Shown here in pieces: positions 16,626 through 25,834 of a stretch of 64,000 nucleotides of DNA. A program made the position numbers and the translations under genes. Position 1 is the first letter of the stretch, and the number at the start of each line of letters is the position of its first letter. The DNA comes from VXNE01 sp965200505. Its GTDB lineage: Bacteria > Pseudomonadota > Gammaproteobacteria > Pseudomonadales > Azotimanducaceae. The stretch is from assembly GCA_965200505.1 (NCBI GenBank), contig OZ241343.1, forward strand, positions 62,001 to 126,000, given 5' to 3'. The notes beneath the pieces are model-generated. The model saw only the letters and a program-made list of their open reading frames with translations, was not told the origin of the DNA and searched no databases.

Positions 16626-19248
16626 GGCCCTCGCCGGCATCCCCATACTCGGCGATGGCGGCATCCAAGCGCACCCGCAGGGTCTCTTGAATGTGCTCCC
16701 GCTCGGTGGGTTCGGCAATGGCGCCGATCTCGAACACATCCTCCACGCGCTCGCCCAAGGTGGTGATGCGGGCGCGCAACACGACGATGCCGAGTTCCAC
16801 GAACAGGAGCCCCAGCCGCGCCAGCAGGCCGGGCCGGTCTGAACACACCACCCGCAAGGTGCTCACCGCGGTGCCCGGGGCGGTGGTCAAGGTCGCCTGC
16901 GTTGGGATCACGAATTGCCGCAACCGCCGCGCCACGCGCCGCCGCGGCACCGCACGGCGCGGATTCGGCGCGGCGAGCTGCTTCACCAACGCGGTGCGGA
17001 CCCGTTTACAGCGCGCCGCGTCATCGCCAAAGGGGCGGCCCGCCTCGTCCAACGTGACATAGGCGTTGAAGCAGAGGCCGTTGGCCGTGGTGCCGATGCT
17101 GGCATCGTGAATCTGCAGGTTGAGCGCATCCAGCGTCACGGCGCTGGCGGCGAAGAGATGCGGACGGTCGTGGGCGTGGACGAAGATCTCCGTCACCCGT
17201 TCGCCACCGCCTTGGCCGGCCACGTCGAAGATGAGCGCCAACGGGCCGTGGGTGAGATCGTGCTTGTCCATGGCCGTGGTGATGGCCACCAACTGCTCGG
17301 CAGAGTGGCGCAGGAAGAACTCGTCGCCCGGCTCGTCCCAGAGCGCCAAGGCGCGCTCCCGGGCCATGCCGTCCTCGGCCAGCGCCGCCAGCGCCGCTTC
17401 CTTGCGGGTGGCCACCGCGTCCGTGCGCTGCCGCCGCGCCTCGGGGCCATGGCGCAGCGCCTTGGCCGTCTCCGTGAAGAGCTGGTGCAGCAGCGTCGCC
17501 CGCCAACTGTTCCACAGGGTGGGATTGGTGGCCATGATGTCCGCGACGGTGAGCGCGTACAGGTAGTCGAGCCGCGTTTGTGTGTACACCGTCTCGGCGA
17601 ACTCATGGATCACGTCTGGATCGAAGATGTCCTTGCGCTGCGCCGTGGTGGACATCACGAGATGTACCCGCACCAGCCACGCCACCAGTTCGGTGTCGTC
17701 CTCGGTCAAGCCGTGGCGCTGGCAGAACGCCGCCGCATCCTCGGCGCCGAGTGCCGAGTGGTCGCCGCCGCGCCCCTTGCCCAAGTCGTGGAACAGCCCG
17801 GCGATGTAGAGCAGCTCGATCTTCGGCAGGTCGCGCACGCACTGCCAAGCCAACGGCCACCGCTCGCGGCTCTCGGCATAGCGGAAGCGGCGCATGTTGC
17901 GAATGACCATCATGGTGTGCGCGTCCACGGTGTAGATGTGGAAGAGGTCGTGTTGCATCTGCCCGACGATGCGCCCGAACTCGGGGATGTAGCGGCCCAA
18001 GATGCCGTAGCGCCGCATCCGCGTGAGTTGGCTCACCAGAGTGTAGGGCGCGCGCAGCAGATCGATGAAATACGCCGTGACCTTCGGGTCTTGGCGGAAG
18101 GCGTCGTCGATGAGTTCCAAACTGTCGCGGATGAGGCGGATGGTGGCGGCGCGCACCCCGGCGATGTCCTGCCGGTTCGCCATGATGACGAACAGTTCCA
18201 TGAGTGCCGCCGGCTCTTCCTTGAACACGTCCGGCGAGGTGGTTTCCATGTAGTGGTCATGGATCTGGAAGCGGGGGTTCACCGGCTCGATCTTGGGCCG
18301 CCAGCGGGCGCGGCGCGGCAGCACTTCGTCGAAATGCTGCAGCAGGATGTCGTTGACTTCGCGCAACGCCAGCACATGGCGGTAGTAATCGTGCATGAAC
18401 TGCTCGACGGCCAGCTGCGCCGGGGTGTCGCGGTAGCCGAAGCGCTCCGCCAACTCGCGCTGATGGTCGAACAGCAGGCGATCTTCCTTGCGCCCGGCGA
18501 CGACGTGCAGGCCGAAGCGCACCTTGCAGAGGAAGCGCTTGCCGGCGGCGAGCCAATCGCGCTCACGCGCCGTGAGCAGGCCGCGCCGGGTCAACTCGGC
18601 CAAATCCGAGGCGCCGACGTGGCGTTGGGTGATCCAACCGATGGTCTGGATGTCCCGGAGGCCGCCCGGCGCACCTTTGATGTTGGGCTCCAAATCGTAA
18701 TCCACGTCGTCGAACTGGGCGTGGCGGCGCGCCTGCTCATCGCGCTTCGCGGCAAAGAAGGCCCGGCTCGACCAGACCCGGCGCGACGCCATCGCCCGGT
18801 CCAGCTTCGCGCACAGCGCCTCGGAGCCGCTCAAGCGCCGCCGTTCCAACAGCGCGGTGGCCACGGTGATGTCCCGCGCCGCCTCACCCTTGCAGTCCCC
18901 CACGGTGCGCACGCTGTGGCCGATGTCGAGCTTCAAGTCCCACAACAGGCGCACGAACGACGCGATGTCCTCCGCGCCTTGGCCCCGCCGCCGCACGAGG
19001 ATCAAGAGATCGATGTCCGACTGCGGATGCAGTTCGCCCCGCCCGTAGCCGCCGACGGCGAGCAATGCGATGTCTTCGCGCCCCTCAAAGGCGTGCTGCC
19101 ACAGTTCCGCCAAGAACGCGTCGAAGAACCGCGCCCGCTCCGCGACCAGCCGTTCCGCGTCCGCGCCTTGCCAGATGCGCTCGGCGAGCTTTTGATCGGC
19201 GAGGTCGATGCGGCGGCGCAACGCCACCGCGTCCGGTTGGCGGTTCAA
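16609..19248 (-). CDS. glnD: [Protein-PII] uridylyltransferase / uridylyl-removing enzyme GlnD
   Basis: An 879-residue nitrogen sensor that uridylylates PII under nitrogen limitation and reverses it when glutamine is high. Domains in order are: nucleotidyltransferase (GGYGRGELHPQSDIDLLIL), PII-UR helical segment, HD phosphohydrolase (LFHDLGKGRGGDH), and two ACT domains (EIFVHAHDRPHLFAA; VVCSDRPGLLARLGLLF). The start is taken as TTG at 19248, which overlaps the map stop as TTGA; codons upstream belong to the map reading region and look like shadow. The resulting length is close to E. coli GlnD. Confidence 0.95.
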   Translation of the reverse strand: MNRQPDAVALRRRIDLADQKLAERIWQGADAERLVAERARFFDAFLAELWQHAFEGREDIALLAVGGYGRGELHPQSDIDLLILVRRRGQGAEDIASFVRLLWDLKLDIGHSVRTVGDCKGEAARDITVATALLERRRLSGSEALCAKLDRAMASRRVWSSRAFFAAKRDEQARRHAQFDDVDYDLEPNIKGAPGGLRDIQTIGWITQRHVGASDLAELTRRGLLTARERDWLAAGKRFLCKVRFGLHVVAGRKEDRLLFDHQRELAERFGYRDTPAQLAVEQFMHDYYRHVLALREVNDILLQHFDEVLPRRARWRPKIEPVNPRFQIHDHYMETTSPDVFKEEPAALMELFVIMANRQDIAGVRAATIRLIRDSLELIDDAFRQDPKVTAYFIDLLRAPYTLVSQLTRMRRYGILGRYIPEFGRIVGQMQHDLFHIYTVDAHTMMVIRNMRRFRYAESRERWPLAWQCVRDLPKIELLYIAGLFHDLGKGRGGDHSALGAEDAAAFCQRHGLTEDDTELVAWLVRVHLVMSTTAQRKDIFDPDVIHEFAETVYTQTRLDYLYALTVADIMATNPTLWNSWRATLLHQLFTETAKALRHGPEARRQRTDAVATRKEAALAALAEDGMARERALALWDEPGDEFFLRHSAEQLVAITTAMDKHDLTHGPLALIFDVAGQGGGERVTEIFVHAHDRPHLFAASAVTLDALNLQIHDASIGTTANGLCFNAYVTLDEAGRPFGDDAARCKRVRTALVKQLAAPNPRRAVPRRRVARRLRQFVIPTQATLTTAPGTAVSTLRVVCSDRPGLLARLGLLFVELGIVVLRARITTLGERVEDVFEIGAIAEPTEREHIQETLRVRLDAAIAEYGDAGEGHESAA

Positions 19249-20090
19249 GGGGCGGCGCTTGCCGAGAACGCCGTCTCCTCGCGGCGGCGCGTCAGCACTT
19301 CGGCGCCGTGGTCCGTCACGACGATGGTGTGTTCCCATTGCGCCGACAGGCGATGATCCTTGGTGACCACCGTCCACCGATCCTTGAGCGTCTTCACCGG
19401 ATGGGCGCCGGCGTTAATCATCGGCTCGATGGTGAACGTCATGCCGGGTGCCAGCCGCGGCCCCGTGCCACGTTCACCGTGGTGCAGCACCTGCGGCTCC
19501 TCATGGAACACGCGCCCAATGCCGTGGCCGCCGTACTCGCGCACCACGGAGAAGCGATGCCGCTCCGCGTGGCGCTGAATCACGGCGCCGATGTCACCCA
19601 ACGCCGCACCCGGCCGCACCGCCTCGATGCCCATATAGAGGCACTCTTGGCAAACGCGCACCAAGCGCCGCGCCAACACGCTCGGCTCGCCGACGAAGAA
19701 CATCTTGCTGGTGTCGCCGTGCCAGCCATCCTTCACCACGGTGACGTCGATGTTCACGATGTCGCCGCGCCGCAGGAGCTTGCTTTCGGACGGGATGCCG
19801 TGGCACACGACATGGTTCACCGACGTGCAGATGGACTTCGGAAACGGCGGCTGATCCGCCACGGCACGGTAGTTGAGGGGCGCCGGGCGACACGCCAAGT
19901 CCTCGACGATGAACTCGTGGCAGCGCCGGTCCAACTCGGCGGTGCTGACCCCCGGCGCCACATGCTCGCCAATCATCTCCAAGACGCTGGCGGCGAGCTG
20001 GCCGGCAACGCGCATCTTCTCGACTTCCGCCGGCGTCTTGCGGCCGGGGGCCACGACGCGCGGGCCAGGGACTAGGCGGGTGCGGGGCAT
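19245..20090 (-). CDS. map: Type I methionine aminopeptidase
   Basis: A 281-residue M24 metallopeptidase that removes N-terminal methionine from nascent proteins. Metal ligands are in VNIDVTVVKDGWHGDTSK (two Asp), GHGIGRVFHEEP (His), TIEPMI (Glu) and QWEHTIVV (Glu). The CTSVNHVVCHGIP substrate-pocket segment is standard. The ATG at 20090 was chosen; upstream codons have no family similarity. map-glnD is the usual gammaproteobacterial order, often beside rpsB-tsf on the other strand as here, though an orphan gene intervenes. Confidence 0.95.
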   Translation of the reverse strand: MPRTRLVPGPRVVAPGRKTPAEVEKMRVAGQLAASVLEMIGEHVAPGVSTAELDRRCHEFIVEDLACRPAPLNYRAVADQPPFPKSICTSVNHVVCHGIPSESKLLRRGDIVNIDVTVVKDGWHGDTSKMFFVGEPSVLARRLVRVCQECLYMGIEAVRPGAALGDIGAVIQRHAERHRFSVVREYGGHGIGRVFHEEPQVLHHGERGTGPRLAPGMTFTIEPMINAGAHPVKTLKDRWTVVTKDHRLSAQWEHTIVVTDHGAEVLTRRREETAFSASAAP

Positions 20091-20363
20091 GGAACGGGCG
20101 CGGCCACCCTCTCGAACGCGGGATGGGTATGGTATAAGGTTGGCGCTGCCTGTGGAATGATGGCGGCCCGGCGAACGCCATGCTGTGCCTGTGCGGACGG
20201 GGCCGTCACAGCGCAAACGGAAGAGTGCGAACGTTCATCGGCAAGTCGCGGGCGTTGTCGGCACGGCCCGACGAGACAATCGCACCCGATCGGCATTGGG
20301 CCAGCCCCTTGTGGCGGGCCCCATCCGTCGCGGGCCAAGCGGAGACATGAGGAAATCGCACTG
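20091..20363. other. Intergenic region between map and the orphan gene, possible divergent promoters
   Basis: No convincing gene is present. On the plus strand an extended -10-like TGGTATAAG lies at 20130-20138, and the same stretch read on the minus strand gives TTATACC, so one short segment could serve divergent transcription toward map and the orphan. No good -35 boxes were found. The extended frames running through here from the downstream gene are Arg/Pro/Cys-rich and have no domain appearance. Confidence 0.35.
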
Positions 20364-20873
20364 ATGGACATGGATTGGATCCGCCCCATCGTCGTCGCGA
20401 TCATTCCTACGCTGGGTGTCGTGATTTGGATGTCGAGGTGGTTCGGCAGGCAAGGCGAATGGATGAAAGGGATAGATGAGTTCAAAGATGACACCAAGAA
20501 AGCCCTGACTGAAATACGCGAAGACATTAAGAAGCTCCTTGCCGCGCAGCCACGGAATGTCCTTGCCGGAACCAGCCCTTTGCAGCTTACGGACCTGGGC
20601 AAGGAGGTGTCGGAGTGCGTAGGTGCCGCTGCGTGGGCAGAACAAGTGGCGACCCAATTGGGCGACCGGGTGAAAGGCAAAAGTGCATACGAAGTCCAAG
20701 AGTTCTGCATGCAGTACATGCGAGCTGAATACGAGCCCACAACGGAGCGGGACCAGTCGTTCAAGCAGTGTGCCTACGACCACGGCATCAAGCTCAAGCA
20801 AGTGCTTGACGTGTGCGCCGTCGAGTTGCGCGACAGATTGCTGCATCTCTTGGCGACAGAGGACATCGCTTGA
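20364..20873 (+). CDS. Orphan membrane-anchored protein with conserved-looking C-terminal domain
   Basis: A 169-residue protein of unknown function. Residues 6-23 form one hydrophobic helix (IRPIVVAIIPTLGVVIWM), followed by a charged, probably coiled region (about 30-60, DEFKDDTKKALTEIREDIKK) and a helical acidic C-terminal domain starting near LTDLGKEVSEC and running through YEVQEFCMQYM to VELRDRLL. A GAGGAAAT sequence precedes the ATG at 20364. The base composition seems less GC-rich than its neighbours, and it sits in an otherwise conserved map/rpsB junction, which suggests recent insertion. I recall similar hypothetical proteins in many bacteria, but cannot attach a function. Confidence 0.7.
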   Translation: MDMDWIRPIVVAIIPTLGVVIWMSRWFGRQGEWMKGIDEFKDDTKKALTEIREDIKKLLAAQPRNVLAGTSPLQLTDLGKEVSECVGAAAWAEQVATQLGDRVKGKSAYEVQEFCMQYMRAEYEPTTERDQSFKQCAYDHGIKLKQVLDVCAVELRDRLLHLLATEDIA

Positions 20874-21184
20874 TTCGGGCTCGCGGTGTCGCATGCGCCG
20901 CAGCCACCGCGTGACGGTCAGATCCAAGGCGATGCCCGCCCCCGCAACGAGGCCGGTGTGGTGTAGAATGGCCTCTCTATGAGGATTTCCCGCAGCCTAG
21001 GTGCCGCGGGTGTGGGCAGTGAGGGCGTTCGTCGCGCCGGATGGCGACCGTCCGCAACGAGTGGCTTAACCTCCGGCACAACATGCCGCGTGGCGACTTT
21101 GGGGTTGCCGCGGGTGGGCGCACCGCTGGAGGCGGCGCGTCGGATCCGGCAACGAGCCGCGTGGCGGGACAACCCGGAGACATC
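20874..21184 (+). other. rpsB leader and promoter region, no gene seen
   Basis: This 311-bp stretch holds the transcription start region for rpsB-tsf-frr. A -10-like TAGAAT is at 20964-20969 without a recognisable -35. Ribosomal protein S2 commonly represses its own operon through an mRNA leader structure; several short GC-rich inverted segments are present, but I could not match a specific S2-binding fold by eye. The sequence GCAACGAG occurs three times (near 20944, 21053 and 21148), significance unknown. Confidence 0.35.
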
Positions 21185-22111
21185 ATGACTTCCATCGGCA
21201 TGCGCGAGATGCTGGCGGCCGGCGCGCACTTCGGCCACCAAACGCGGTTTTGGAACCCGAAGATGGCACCGTACATCTTCGGCGCCCGCAACAAGATTCA
21301 CATCATCGACCTCGAGCGGTCTCTGCCGGCGCTGAACGGTGCGCTGGCACACATCCGCTCGCTGGCCACCCGTCGCAACAAAATCCTGTTCGTCGGCACC
21401 AAACGCGCCGCCGCCAAGGTGGTGCGCGAGCAGGCGGAACGGGTCGGCATGCCCTATGTCGATCAGCGCTGGCTCGGCGGGATGCTCACGAACTACAAGA
21501 CGATCCGCCAATCCATCCGCCGCCTGCAGGATTTGGAGACGCAAAGCGCCGATGGCACCTTCGAGGCGCTCACCAAGAAGGAAGCCCTGAGCAAGCGGCG
21601 CGTGATGGAGAAGCTGCAGCGCAGCTTAGGCGGCATCAAGGACATGGCCGGCCTGCCGGACGCCTTGTTCGTCATCGACGTGCAGCATGAGCGCATTGCC
21701 GTCACCGAAGCCAACAAGCTCGGCATCCCGGTGATCGCCGTGGTCGATACCAACAGCGACCCGGATGGCATCGACCATGTGATTCCAGGCAACGACGATG
21801 CCATCCGCGCCATCCGCCTTTACGTCACCGCGGTGGCGGACGCCATTGAAGAGGGCGTGGCGCAAGCGTCCGGCGAAGTTGGGCTGGACGAGTTCACGGA
21901 CAGCGGGGCCGTGGCGGCGACACCAGCCGAGACCGCGCCGGCCGCGGCGCCGCCGGCAGACACTTCCGCCGCGGCAACGCCCGCGGATGCCGGCACGGCG
22001 GCGCCGGCAACGGCACCAGCGGCACCGGAGGCCGCGCCGGCCGAAGCGACCGCACCGGAATCGGCACCAACCGAAACGACACCATCTGCCCCGCCGCCAG
22101 AGGAGGCTTGA
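21185..22111 (+). CDS. rpsB: 30S ribosomal protein S2 with long Ala/Pro/Thr-rich C-terminal tail
   Basis: A 308-residue S2 protein of the small ribosomal subunit. The family core is clear: MLAAGAHFGHQTRFWNPKM at 9-27, WLGGMLTN at 96-103, VIDVQHERIAVTEA, and GIPVIAVVDTNSDP. The core ends near residue 235 as in other bacteria. Residues 241-308 form a tail of mostly Ala, Pro, Thr and Glu with no Lys or Arg, which E. coli S2 (241 residues) lacks. The ATG at 21185 matches the family start (MTSIGMREML); the longer upstream frame is not S2-like. Confidence 0.97.
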   Translation: MTSIGMREMLAAGAHFGHQTRFWNPKMAPYIFGARNKIHIIDLERSLPALNGALAHIRSLATRRNKILFVGTKRAAAKVVREQAERVGMPYVDQRWLGGMLTNYKTIRQSIRRLQDLETQSADGTFEALTKKEALSKRRVMEKLQRSLGGIKDMAGLPDALFVIDVQHERIAVTEANKLGIPVIAVVDTNSDPDGIDHVIPGNDDAIRAIRLYVTAVADAIEEGVAQASGEVGLDEFTDSGAVAATPAETAPAAAPPADTSAAATPADAGTAAPATAPAAPEAAPAEATAPESAPTETTPSAPPPEEA

Positions 22112-22114
22112 ATC

Positions 22115-22990
22115 ATGGCCAACGTGACCGCCGCGCTCGTCAAGGCGCTACGAGACCGCACCGGCCTCGGCATGATGGACTGTAAGAAGGCGCTGTTGGA
22201 TGCCGACGGCGACTTGGACCGCGCCATCGACGAGTTGCGCAAGAAGAGCGCCCTGAAGGCCGCGGCCAAGGCCGACCGCACCGCCGCCGAGGGCTTGCTC
22301 GCCATCGTCACCACGCCGGACGGCAAGCGGGCGAGCATCGTGGAAGTGAACATCGAGACGGACTTCGCCGCCCGCAACGCCAAGTTCATCGCCTTCGTGG
22401 ACGAAGTGGCGACCGCCACCCTCAATGCCGCGGCGAACGATGTGGAAACCGTGTTGAGTGGCGGGCTCGGCGCCCGCCGTGAGGCCCTCGTGCAGGAGAT
22501 CGGCGAGAACATCGCCGTGCGTCGCGTCACCACGTTCGAGACCGCGGACGGCGCCATCGCCAGCTACCTGCATACGGACCGACGCAAAGGCGCCCTAGTG
22601 GAACTCGCCGGCAGCGGCGACTTGGCAACCCTCGGCCGCGACATCGCCATGCACGTGACGGCCTCGGCACCCCGCGTCGTCAACCCGGAAGACCTAGACC
22701 CCGCCTTCGTCGCCAAGGAACGGGAAATCCTGACCGCGCAGGCCATCGACAGCGGCAAGCCCCCGGAAATCGCCGAGAAGATGGTGGCCGGCCGCCTCCG
22801 CAAGACCTTGGCGGAACTCAGCCTCACGGAGCAACCGTTCGTGAAGGAACCGAAGACAAAGGTGGGCGCGTTGCTGACCGCAGCCGGCGCCGCTTGCCGC
22901 CGCATCGCCCGCTATGAAGTGGGCGAAGGCATCGAAAGGCCAGCGGAGGACTTCGCCGCCGAAGTGGCCGCCACAGCGAAGACGGCTTAG
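22115..22990 (+). CDS. tsf: Elongation factor Ts
   Basis: A 291-residue nucleotide-exchange factor for EF-Tu. It shows the signature LRDRTGLGMMDCKKAL in the N-terminal UBA-like domain, then VEVNIETDFAARNAKF and a coiled/dimerisation region. It starts 3 bp after rpsB behind a strong AGGAGG site that lies within the rpsB end. rpsB-tsf is the universal bacterial pair. The usual next gene, pyrH, is absent. Confidence 0.97.
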   Translation: MANVTAALVKALRDRTGLGMMDCKKALLDADGDLDRAIDELRKKSALKAAAKADRTAAEGLLAIVTTPDGKRASIVEVNIETDFAARNAKFIAFVDEVATATLNAAANDVETVLSGGLGARREALVQEIGENIAVRRVTTFETADGAIASYLHTDRRKGALVELAGSGDLATLGRDIAMHVTASAPRVVNPEDLDPAFVAKEREILTAQAIDSGKPPEIAEKMVAGRLRKTLAELSLTEQPFVKEPKTKVGALLTAAGAACRRIARYEVGEGIERPAEDFAAEVAATAKTA

Positions 22991-23090
22991 CGCCACACTC
23001 GCGGAGAGCCGGCGACCCTCCGCCAGCGTCGAACGAGCCCCATTTGACGCAGCCCGCCCACAGTGCCAAGGTTGGCGTTGGGGGTGGCGC

Positions 23091-23654
23091 ATGGAACTCA
23101 TCGACGAGATCAAGGGCGACGCGGACGAGCGCATGGGCAAGTCCTTGGCGGCGCTGCAGGAGGCGTTCGCGCGCATTCGCACGGGGCGGGCGCATCCATC
23201 GCTGCTGAACAGCGTGATGGTCGATTACTACGGGGCGCAGACGCCGGTGAATCAAGTGGCCACCGTCACGGTGGAGGAAGGCCGCACACTGCTCGTCTCG
23301 CCGTGGGAGAAAAAGATGCTCCCGGTCATCGAGAAGGCCATCCTCGCCAGCGATTTGGGGCTGACCCCGGCGGCCACCGGCGAGGTGGTGCGGCTGCCAA
23401 TGCCGCCGCTCACGGAAGAGAATCGGCGCGACCTCACGCGCCAAGCCCGCCAAGAGGCCGAGCACGCCCGAGTCGCCATGCGCAACATCCGCCGCGACGC
23501 CATCCACGACGTGCGGGACTTCCTGAAGGAGAAGGAAATCACCCAAGACGACGCGCACAAGGCAGAAGAAGATCTGCAGAAGATCATCGCCCGCCGCGAG
23601 CAAGAGGTGGACGCGGCCCTTGAGCGCAAGGAAGCCGAGCTGCTGGAGATCTGA
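23091..23654 (+). CDS. frr: Ribosome recycling factor
   Basis: A 187-residue RRF that splits post-termination ribosomes with EF-G. Family segments include LQEAFARIRTGRAHPSLL, VDYYGAQTPVNQVATV, VSPWEKKMLPVIEKAI and RRDAIHDVRDFLKEKEITQDD. The ATG at 23091 starts MELIDEIKGDADERMGKSL, matching the family length; upstream codons are non-homologous. About 100 bp separate it from tsf, where pyrH would normally be. It converges on pnp, with 66 bp between stops. That gap contains short inverted GC repeats (CGCCCT/AGGGCG, 23656-23683) but no U-tract. Confidence 0.97.
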   Translation: MELIDEIKGDADERMGKSLAALQEAFARIRTGRAHPSLLNSVMVDYYGAQTPVNQVATVTVEEGRTLLVSPWEKKMLPVIEKAILASDLGLTPAATGEVVRLPMPPLTEENRRDLTRQARQEAEHARVAMRNIRRDAIHDVRDFLKEKEITQDDAHKAEEDLQKIIARREQEVDAALERKEAELLEI

Positions 23655-23720
23655 CGCCCTGCCTCAACGAGGGCTGAGGGCGCGGGAGCAAACCAGCCCC
23701 CACGCCCACGCACACGCGAC

Positions 23721-25811
23721 TCAGGCCGTTTCGGCGTAGTTCGGCAGCTCCTTGATGGAGAGCTTGATGCGCCCGCGCTGGTCCGTGTCCAGCACCACCA
23801 CCTCCACCTCTTGGCCTTCCTGGAGATGGTCCGTCACCTTCTCCACATGGCCCTTGGCGATCTGCGAGATGTGCAACAGGCCATCCTTGCCGGGCAGGAT
23901 GTTCACGAAGGCACCGTAATCCTCGATGCGCACCACCTTGCCGCTGTAGATCTTGCCCACCTCGGCTTCGGCGGTGATCTCCTCCACGCGCGCCACGGCC
24001 GCATCCTTGGAGGCTTGGTCTTCGCCGTAGATGCGCACCGTGCCGTCGTCCTCCACGTCCACTTCGGCGCCGGTGGTCTCCACGATGGAGCGAATGGTCA
24101 CGCCGCCTTTGCCGATGATGTCGCGGATCTTGTCCGGGCTCACCTTGAGCAGCGCGATGGACGGGGCGTTCTCGGAGAGGCTCGGCCGCGCCGCCGAGAT
24201 CACCTTGTTCATCTCGCCCAGGATGTGCAGGCGCGCGGTGTGGGCCTGGCCCAACGCCGCCTCCATGATCTCCTCGGTGATGCCGTCGATCTTGATGTCC
24301 ATCTGCAAGGCGGTGACGCCCTGCGCGGTGCCGGCCACCTTGAAGTCCATGTCGCCCAAGTGATCCTCGTCGCCCAAGATGTCCGTGAGCACGGCATGGC
24401 GGTCGCCGTCCTTCACGAGACCCATGGCGACGCCGGCCACCGGCGCCCGCACCGGCACGCCGGCGTCCATCAGCGCGAGCGAAGCGCCGCAGACGCTCGC
24501 CATCGAGCTGGAGCCATTGCTCTCGGTGATCTCGGACACCACGCGCACGGTGAAGGGGAAGTCCTCCGGGTCTGGCAACACCGCGGTGATGCCGCGCCGC
24601 GCCAACCGGCCGTGGCCAATCTCGCGGCGCTTCGGGCCGCCGAGAAAGGCGGCCTCGCCCACGCTGTAAGGCGGGAAGTTGTAGTGGAACAGGAAGGGAT
24701 CCTTGTAGCTGCCGTGCAGCGTTTCCACCAACGCCGCGTCGCGCACGGTGCCCATCGTGGTGGTGACGATGGCTTGCGTCTCGCCGCGGGTGAAGAGCGC
24801 CGAGCCATGCACCCTCGGCAACAGGCCCACTTCCACGGCGATGGGGCGCACGGCGTCTTGGGCGCGGCCGTCGATGCGCGGCTCGCCGTTCAGCACCCGC
24901 TCGCGCACGATGCGCTTCTCCAGCTTGGCGAAGGCGTCCGCCACCGTTCCTTCCGGCGTTTCCTCGCCGCTGAGCTCGGCGATGGCCTGCTCGCGCAGGG
25001 CGCCCACTTGGGTGAGCCGAGCCACTTTGTCCGTGACGCGATAGGCGTCGCCCAGCCCCGCGCCCACCGCGCTTTCCACACGCCCGGCCAAGGCTTCGTC
25101 CACAGGCGGCGGTTGCCAATCCCATTTCGGCTTGCCGGCCGCGGCGACCAGCTCGTCGATGGCGTCGATGGCCGTCTGCATCTCCTGATGCGCGTACAGC
25201 ACACCGCCGAGCATCCGATCTTCGGAAAGCTCCCGCGCCTCGGATTCCACCATCAAGACGGCGCCCCGGGTGCCGGCCACCACCATGTTCAGCACCGAGT
25301 CCTTGAGGGCTTCAACGCCCGGATTCAGCACATAGGCACCGTCCAACAGGCCAACGCGGGCCGCGCCGATGGGGCCGCCGAACGGGGCGCCGGACAGCGA
25401 CACCGCCGCCGAAGCGCCCAACATCGCCAAAATGTCCGGGTCCATGTCGCGTTCCACGGACATCACGGTGCAGATCACCTGCACCTCGTTCAGAAACCCC
25501 TTCGGGAAGAGCGGCCGGAGCGGCCGGTCGATCAAACGCGAGGTGAGCGTCTCCTTCTCGGTGGGGCGCCCCTCGCGGCGTGGGAAGCCGCCCGGAATCT
25601 TGCCGGCGGCGTACATCTTTTCCTCGTAGTTCACGGTGAGGGGGAAGAAGCCCTGGTCGGGCCGCGCTTCCCGCATCGCCACCGCGGTGCAGAGCACCAC
25701 CGAGTCCCCCATGGACGCGAAGACGCTCCCGGTGGCCTGTTTGGCGACGCGATTGGTTTCCAACGTCACCGTGTGTTCGCCGTAGGCAAACTGCGTTCTA
25801 ACTGGATTCAA
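23721..25811 (-). CDS. pnp: Polyribonucleotide nucleotidyltransferase (PNPase)
   Basis: A 696-residue phosphorolytic 3'-5' exoribonuclease, part of the RNA degradosome in many proteobacteria. Two RNase PH-like core domains are present (N-terminal GSVFASMGDSVVLCTAVA; second core with FTRGETQAIVTTTMG and FNYPP-like FHYNFPPYSVGE), then a KH domain (IGKGGVTIRSIVETTGAEV) and an S1 domain (GKIYSGKVVRIEDYGAFVNI). The start is TTG at 25811, preceded by AGGAGA five bases upstream; this gives the standard MNPVRTQFAYGEHTV opening. It follows rpsO by 76 bp, with a large leader hairpin at 25835-25865. Confidence 0.97.
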   Translation of the reverse strand: MNPVRTQFAYGEHTVTLETNRVAKQATGSVFASMGDSVVLCTAVAMREARPDQGFFPLTVNYEEKMYAAGKIPGGFPRREGRPTEKETLTSRLIDRPLRPLFPKGFLNEVQVICTVMSVERDMDPDILAMLGASAAVSLSGAPFGGPIGAARVGLLDGAYVLNPGVEALKDSVLNMVVAGTRGAVLMVESEARELSEDRMLGGVLYAHQEMQTAIDAIDELVAAAGKPKWDWQPPPVDEALAGRVESAVGAGLGDAYRVTDKVARLTQVGALREQAIAELSGEETPEGTVADAFAKLEKRIVRERVLNGEPRIDGRAQDAVRPIAVEVGLLPRVHGSALFTRGETQAIVTTTMGTVRDAALVETLHGSYKDPFLFHYNFPPYSVGEAAFLGGPKRREIGHGRLARRGITAVLPDPEDFPFTVRVVSEITESNGSSSMASVCGASLALMDAGVPVRAPVAGVAMGLVKDGDRHAVLTDILGDEDHLGDMDFKVAGTAQGVTALQMDIKIDGITEEIMEAALGQAHTARLHILGEMNKVISAARPSLSENAPSIALLKVSPDKIRDIIGKGGVTIRSIVETTGAEVDVEDDGTVRIYGEDQASKDAAVARVEEITAEAEVGKIYSGKVVRIEDYGAFVNILPGKDGLLHISQIAKGHVEKVTDHLQEGQEVEVVVLDTDQRGRIKLSIKELPNYAETA

Positions 25812-25834
25812 ACCTTTCTCCTTTGAAGTTGTTC

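Noticed and set aside
10053..20075. Long His/Arg/Gly-rich plus-strand frames opposite the gsp, dap, glnD and map genes
   Set aside because: They mirror well-identified minus-strand genes and show typical antisense composition.
23656..23683. Inverted GC repeat between convergent frr and pnp as a bidirectional terminator
   Set aside because: The pairing is imperfect with competing alternatives and lacks T-tracts, so it is mentioned under frr but not called.
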